Source: Ignavibacteriales bacterium
GTDB lineage: Bacteria; Bacteroidota; Ignavibacteria; Ignavibacteriales; Ignavibacteriaceae
Direction of reading: 5' to 3'
Length of the DNA: 7,640 bases
Assembly: GCA_003142915.1 (NCBI GenBank)
Contig: PLNZ01000210.1
Location: 12,933 to 20,572, forward strand
The translations under genes and the position numbers were made by a program. The notes under the pieces were generated by a model, which was given only the letters and a program-made list of their open reading frames with translations, was not told where the DNA came from and did no database searches. Below are positions 6,649 to 7,640 of this stretch, piece after piece; position 1 is the stretch's first letter, and the number at the start of each line of letters is the position of its first letter.

Positions 6649-6665
6649 TTTGTGGTAGGTCGTGG
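6624..6665. repeat. Inverted repeat A: three-way-junction element
   Basis: An 8-bp outer stem, CCACGACC (6624-6631) with GGTCGTGG (6658-6665), encloses two perfect small hairpins: GCC-GAA-GGC (6635-6643) and ACCAC-TTT-GTGGT (6644-6656). The 42-nt unit folds as a compact three-way junction on either strand. It overlaps the first codons of the maximal MauE-Trx frame, which suggests an insertion beside the true 5' end. It resembles REP-type elements mobilised by RAYT (TnpA-REP) transposases; no such gene is in the window. Confidence 0.75.
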
Positions 6666-6687
6666 AATAAATATAACGAATACTTTA

Positions 6688-6730
6688 TGGCTTTAGCCGC
6701 ATCTTAGCGGCTAAGATGCGGCTAAAGCCA
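6688..6730. repeat. Inverted repeat B: near-perfect 43-nt palindrome
   Basis: Arms 6689-6708 and 6710-6729 are exactly complementary around a single G at 6709, and T6688/A6730 add one more pair. As a hairpin it gives 18-19 bp with a CGG loop. Each arm itself begins or ends with a mini-palindrome (GGCTTTAGCC at 6689-6698, GGCTAAAGCC at 6720-6729), so a three-hairpin fold is also possible. It lies between two minus-strand genes with no T-run, so it is better read as a mobile palindromic repeat than as a terminator, though it would impede transcription or exonucleases. Confidence 0.85.
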
Positions 6731-6751
6731 AGAATCATTTCGTGTCGGTTT

Positions 6752-6793
6752 CCCCGACTTATTCCAAAGGAATGGCTACGCTAAAAGTCGGGG
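6752..6793. repeat. Inverted repeat C: second three-way-junction element
   Basis: A 9-bp outer stem, CCCCGACTT (6752-6760) with AAGTCGGGG (6785-6793), encloses ATTCC-AAA-GGAAT (6761-6773) and a small GGC-TAC-GCT hairpin with a terminal G-T pair (6774-6782). Length (42 nt) and architecture match repeat A although the sequences differ. An extra GTCGG at 6744-6748 can pair with CCGAC (6754-6758) and so competes with the outer stem. It sits 23 nt after the stop of the MFS gene and could act on the 3' end of that transcript. Confidence 0.75.
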
Positions 6794-6816
6794 CAATTTA
6801 ATTATCATGCAACTGT

Positions 6817-7640
6817 TTAACCTGCCTGTGTTTTAAATCCCTTCATCATCCATTTTCTTGCAAGGAACAAACCAATAGGACTTATAACTGCAATCAATCC
6901 ATAAATAAACCACATTGTTTCCGTATGCGTCTGCGACGGCGGAACACCTGCAGGGCAATAATGCATCAGGAACCAGCCGGCATATAAGCTTGTGACTACT
7001 TTTGTTAAGAACCAGGGGAACTGCCCGATGCCCATATAAATTCCCGTCATACCCTTAGGTGCAATTTCAGCAACCCATTGAAGGAAACGCGGCTGCCACA
7101 TTGCTTCGCCTATAGTCATTATAAATAAGAATGCAAACAAAGTATAAATATTAGGACCCAGAGTAAGTAGGAAAGTCGGAGAAGCCATAACCAGCGTTCC
7201 GGCAATCATCATTTTGTACGGATTTCTTTTAATAGTTAATGCAGCTATCATCGGAGTAAGAATGAAAATCATAATAGGGTTTAGATTTACGAAGAACTCA
7301 AAGTTATCGCTTACCACACCTGTAAACGCCCTGCTGCAATACTGCGGAAGAGTAAGCCAGTTATGAGCAAACAAAGTCTGTACGGGAATTAATACAAAAA
7401 TGAAATAAAGGAACCGCATATCCTTCAAAGGGAAATTTTTCATATAGTATTTCATCTTTTCCTTCAGCGGCATTTCTTCTTCATCTTCCTTTTTCTCTTC
7501 ACTTACCTGTCCTTCTTCTATGCGGTTTACTGCTTCCTTTATAGCTTTTTTCGTAATCAAAAGAGTAACAGCCAAAATTCCCACTACAGTTAAAGCAGCA
7601 TATATCCAGAACACACCGAGTATTCCAAAGCTTTTTCTTA
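6817..7640 (-). CDS. MFS transporter, POT/PTR2-like, C-terminal half (partial at window edge)
   Basis: The reading frame stays open to the window edge (RKSFGILG precedes the in-frame GTG at 7614), so the true start lies beyond 7640; the GTG is an internal Val. Numbering from that Val, a helix at 1-21 (TM6) is followed by a charged cytoplasmic loop (22-65, with an EEKKEDEEE run) and six more helices near 66-84, 106-127, 132-151, 154-172, 193-215 and 233-253. This is the expected TM7-12 half of a 12-helix MFS protein. NLNPIMIFILTPMIAAL (110-126) and GEAMWQPRF (169-177) resemble the TM8 and TM10 signatures of proton-dependent di/tripeptide transporters, including the TM10 Glu. Substrate is therefore tentatively peptide, but other MFS families cannot be excluded without the N-terminal ExxER region. 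It is separated from the MauE-Trx gene by the palindrome cluster. Confidence 0.82.
   Translation of the reverse strand, partial: RKSFGILGVFWIYAALTVVGILAVTLLITKKAIKEAVNRIEEGQVSEEKKEDEEEMPLKEKMKYYMKNFPLKDMRFLYFIFVLIPVQTLFAHNWLTLPQYCSRAFTGVVSDNFEFFVNLNPIMIFILTPMIAALTIKRNPYKMMIAGTLVMASPTFLLTLGPNIYTLFAFLFIMTIGEAMWQPRFLQWVAEIAPKGMTGIYMGIGQFPWFLTKVVTSLYAGWFLMHYCPAGVPPSQTHTETMWFIYGLIAVISPIGLFLARKWMMKGFKTQAG

Noticed and set aside
6624..6793. CRISPR array or tRNA-like cloverleaves
   Set aside because: The repeats are not identical units with regular spacers, and the folds lack acceptor CCA, T-loop and anticodon features.
7612..7614. GTG as the true start of the MFS gene
   Set aside because: The frame is open to the window edge, no ribosome-binding site is visible, and the visible part corresponds to TM6-TM12, so the N-terminal half must lie outside.

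Overview
The window is AT-rich DNA with short AT-rich spacers, Shine-Dalgarno-like GGAG/AAGGGA motifs, a lipoprotein S46 peptidase, a small exported protein ending in Phe-Phe, and a MauE-thioredoxin membrane fusion. Together these suggest a Gram-negative bacterium of the Bacteroidota/Chlorobi/Ignavibacteria assemblage. Ignavibacteria is my best guess. This is inference from gene content and style; no rRNA or phylogenetic marker is present.

Layout from left to right. (1) About 80-637 (+): a small secreted, probably outer-membrane beta-barrel protein. It converges on (2) 725-2893 (-), a complete lipoprotein-type S46 dipeptidyl-peptidase, and the two share a clean bidirectional terminator at 690-720. 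(3) 2894-3299: a 406-bp AT-rich spacer with no convincing gene. (4) 3300-3623 (-): a small protein with four cysteine pairs (double zinc ribbon), possibly preceded by a 12-codon leader ORF. (5) A divergent promoter region, then 3831-5177 (+), a complete phosphomannomutase/phosphoglucomutase with every diagnostic motif. (6) 5178-5556: a spacer with a weak terminator and two short GC-rich hairpin repeats that share the loop TAGC. (7) 5557 to about 6594/6648 (-): a MauE/DoxX-like membrane domain fused to a thioredoxin-like domain with a CDDC motif; its start codon is ambiguous. (8) 6624-6793: a dense cluster of three large inverted repeats. Two of them fold into the same three-way-junction shape around a perfect 41-nt palindrome. 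(9) 6817 to beyond 7640 (-): the C-terminal half of a 12-helix MFS transporter resembling the proton-dependent oligopeptide (POT) family, cut by the window edge.

The genes do not form one operon. They cover envelope and periplasmic functions: dipeptide release outside the cytoplasm (S46), possible di/tripeptide uptake (POT-like MFS), sugar-phosphate supply for surface polysaccharide (ManB-type mutase), and periplasmic thiol chemistry (MauE-Trx). A functional link between the peptidase and the transporter is inference only. I did not find a clear new defence or mobile system. The least explained signal is the palindrome cluster at 6624-6793, which looks like REP/RAYT-type non-autonomous elements and reaches into the apparent 5' end of the MauE-Trx gene.
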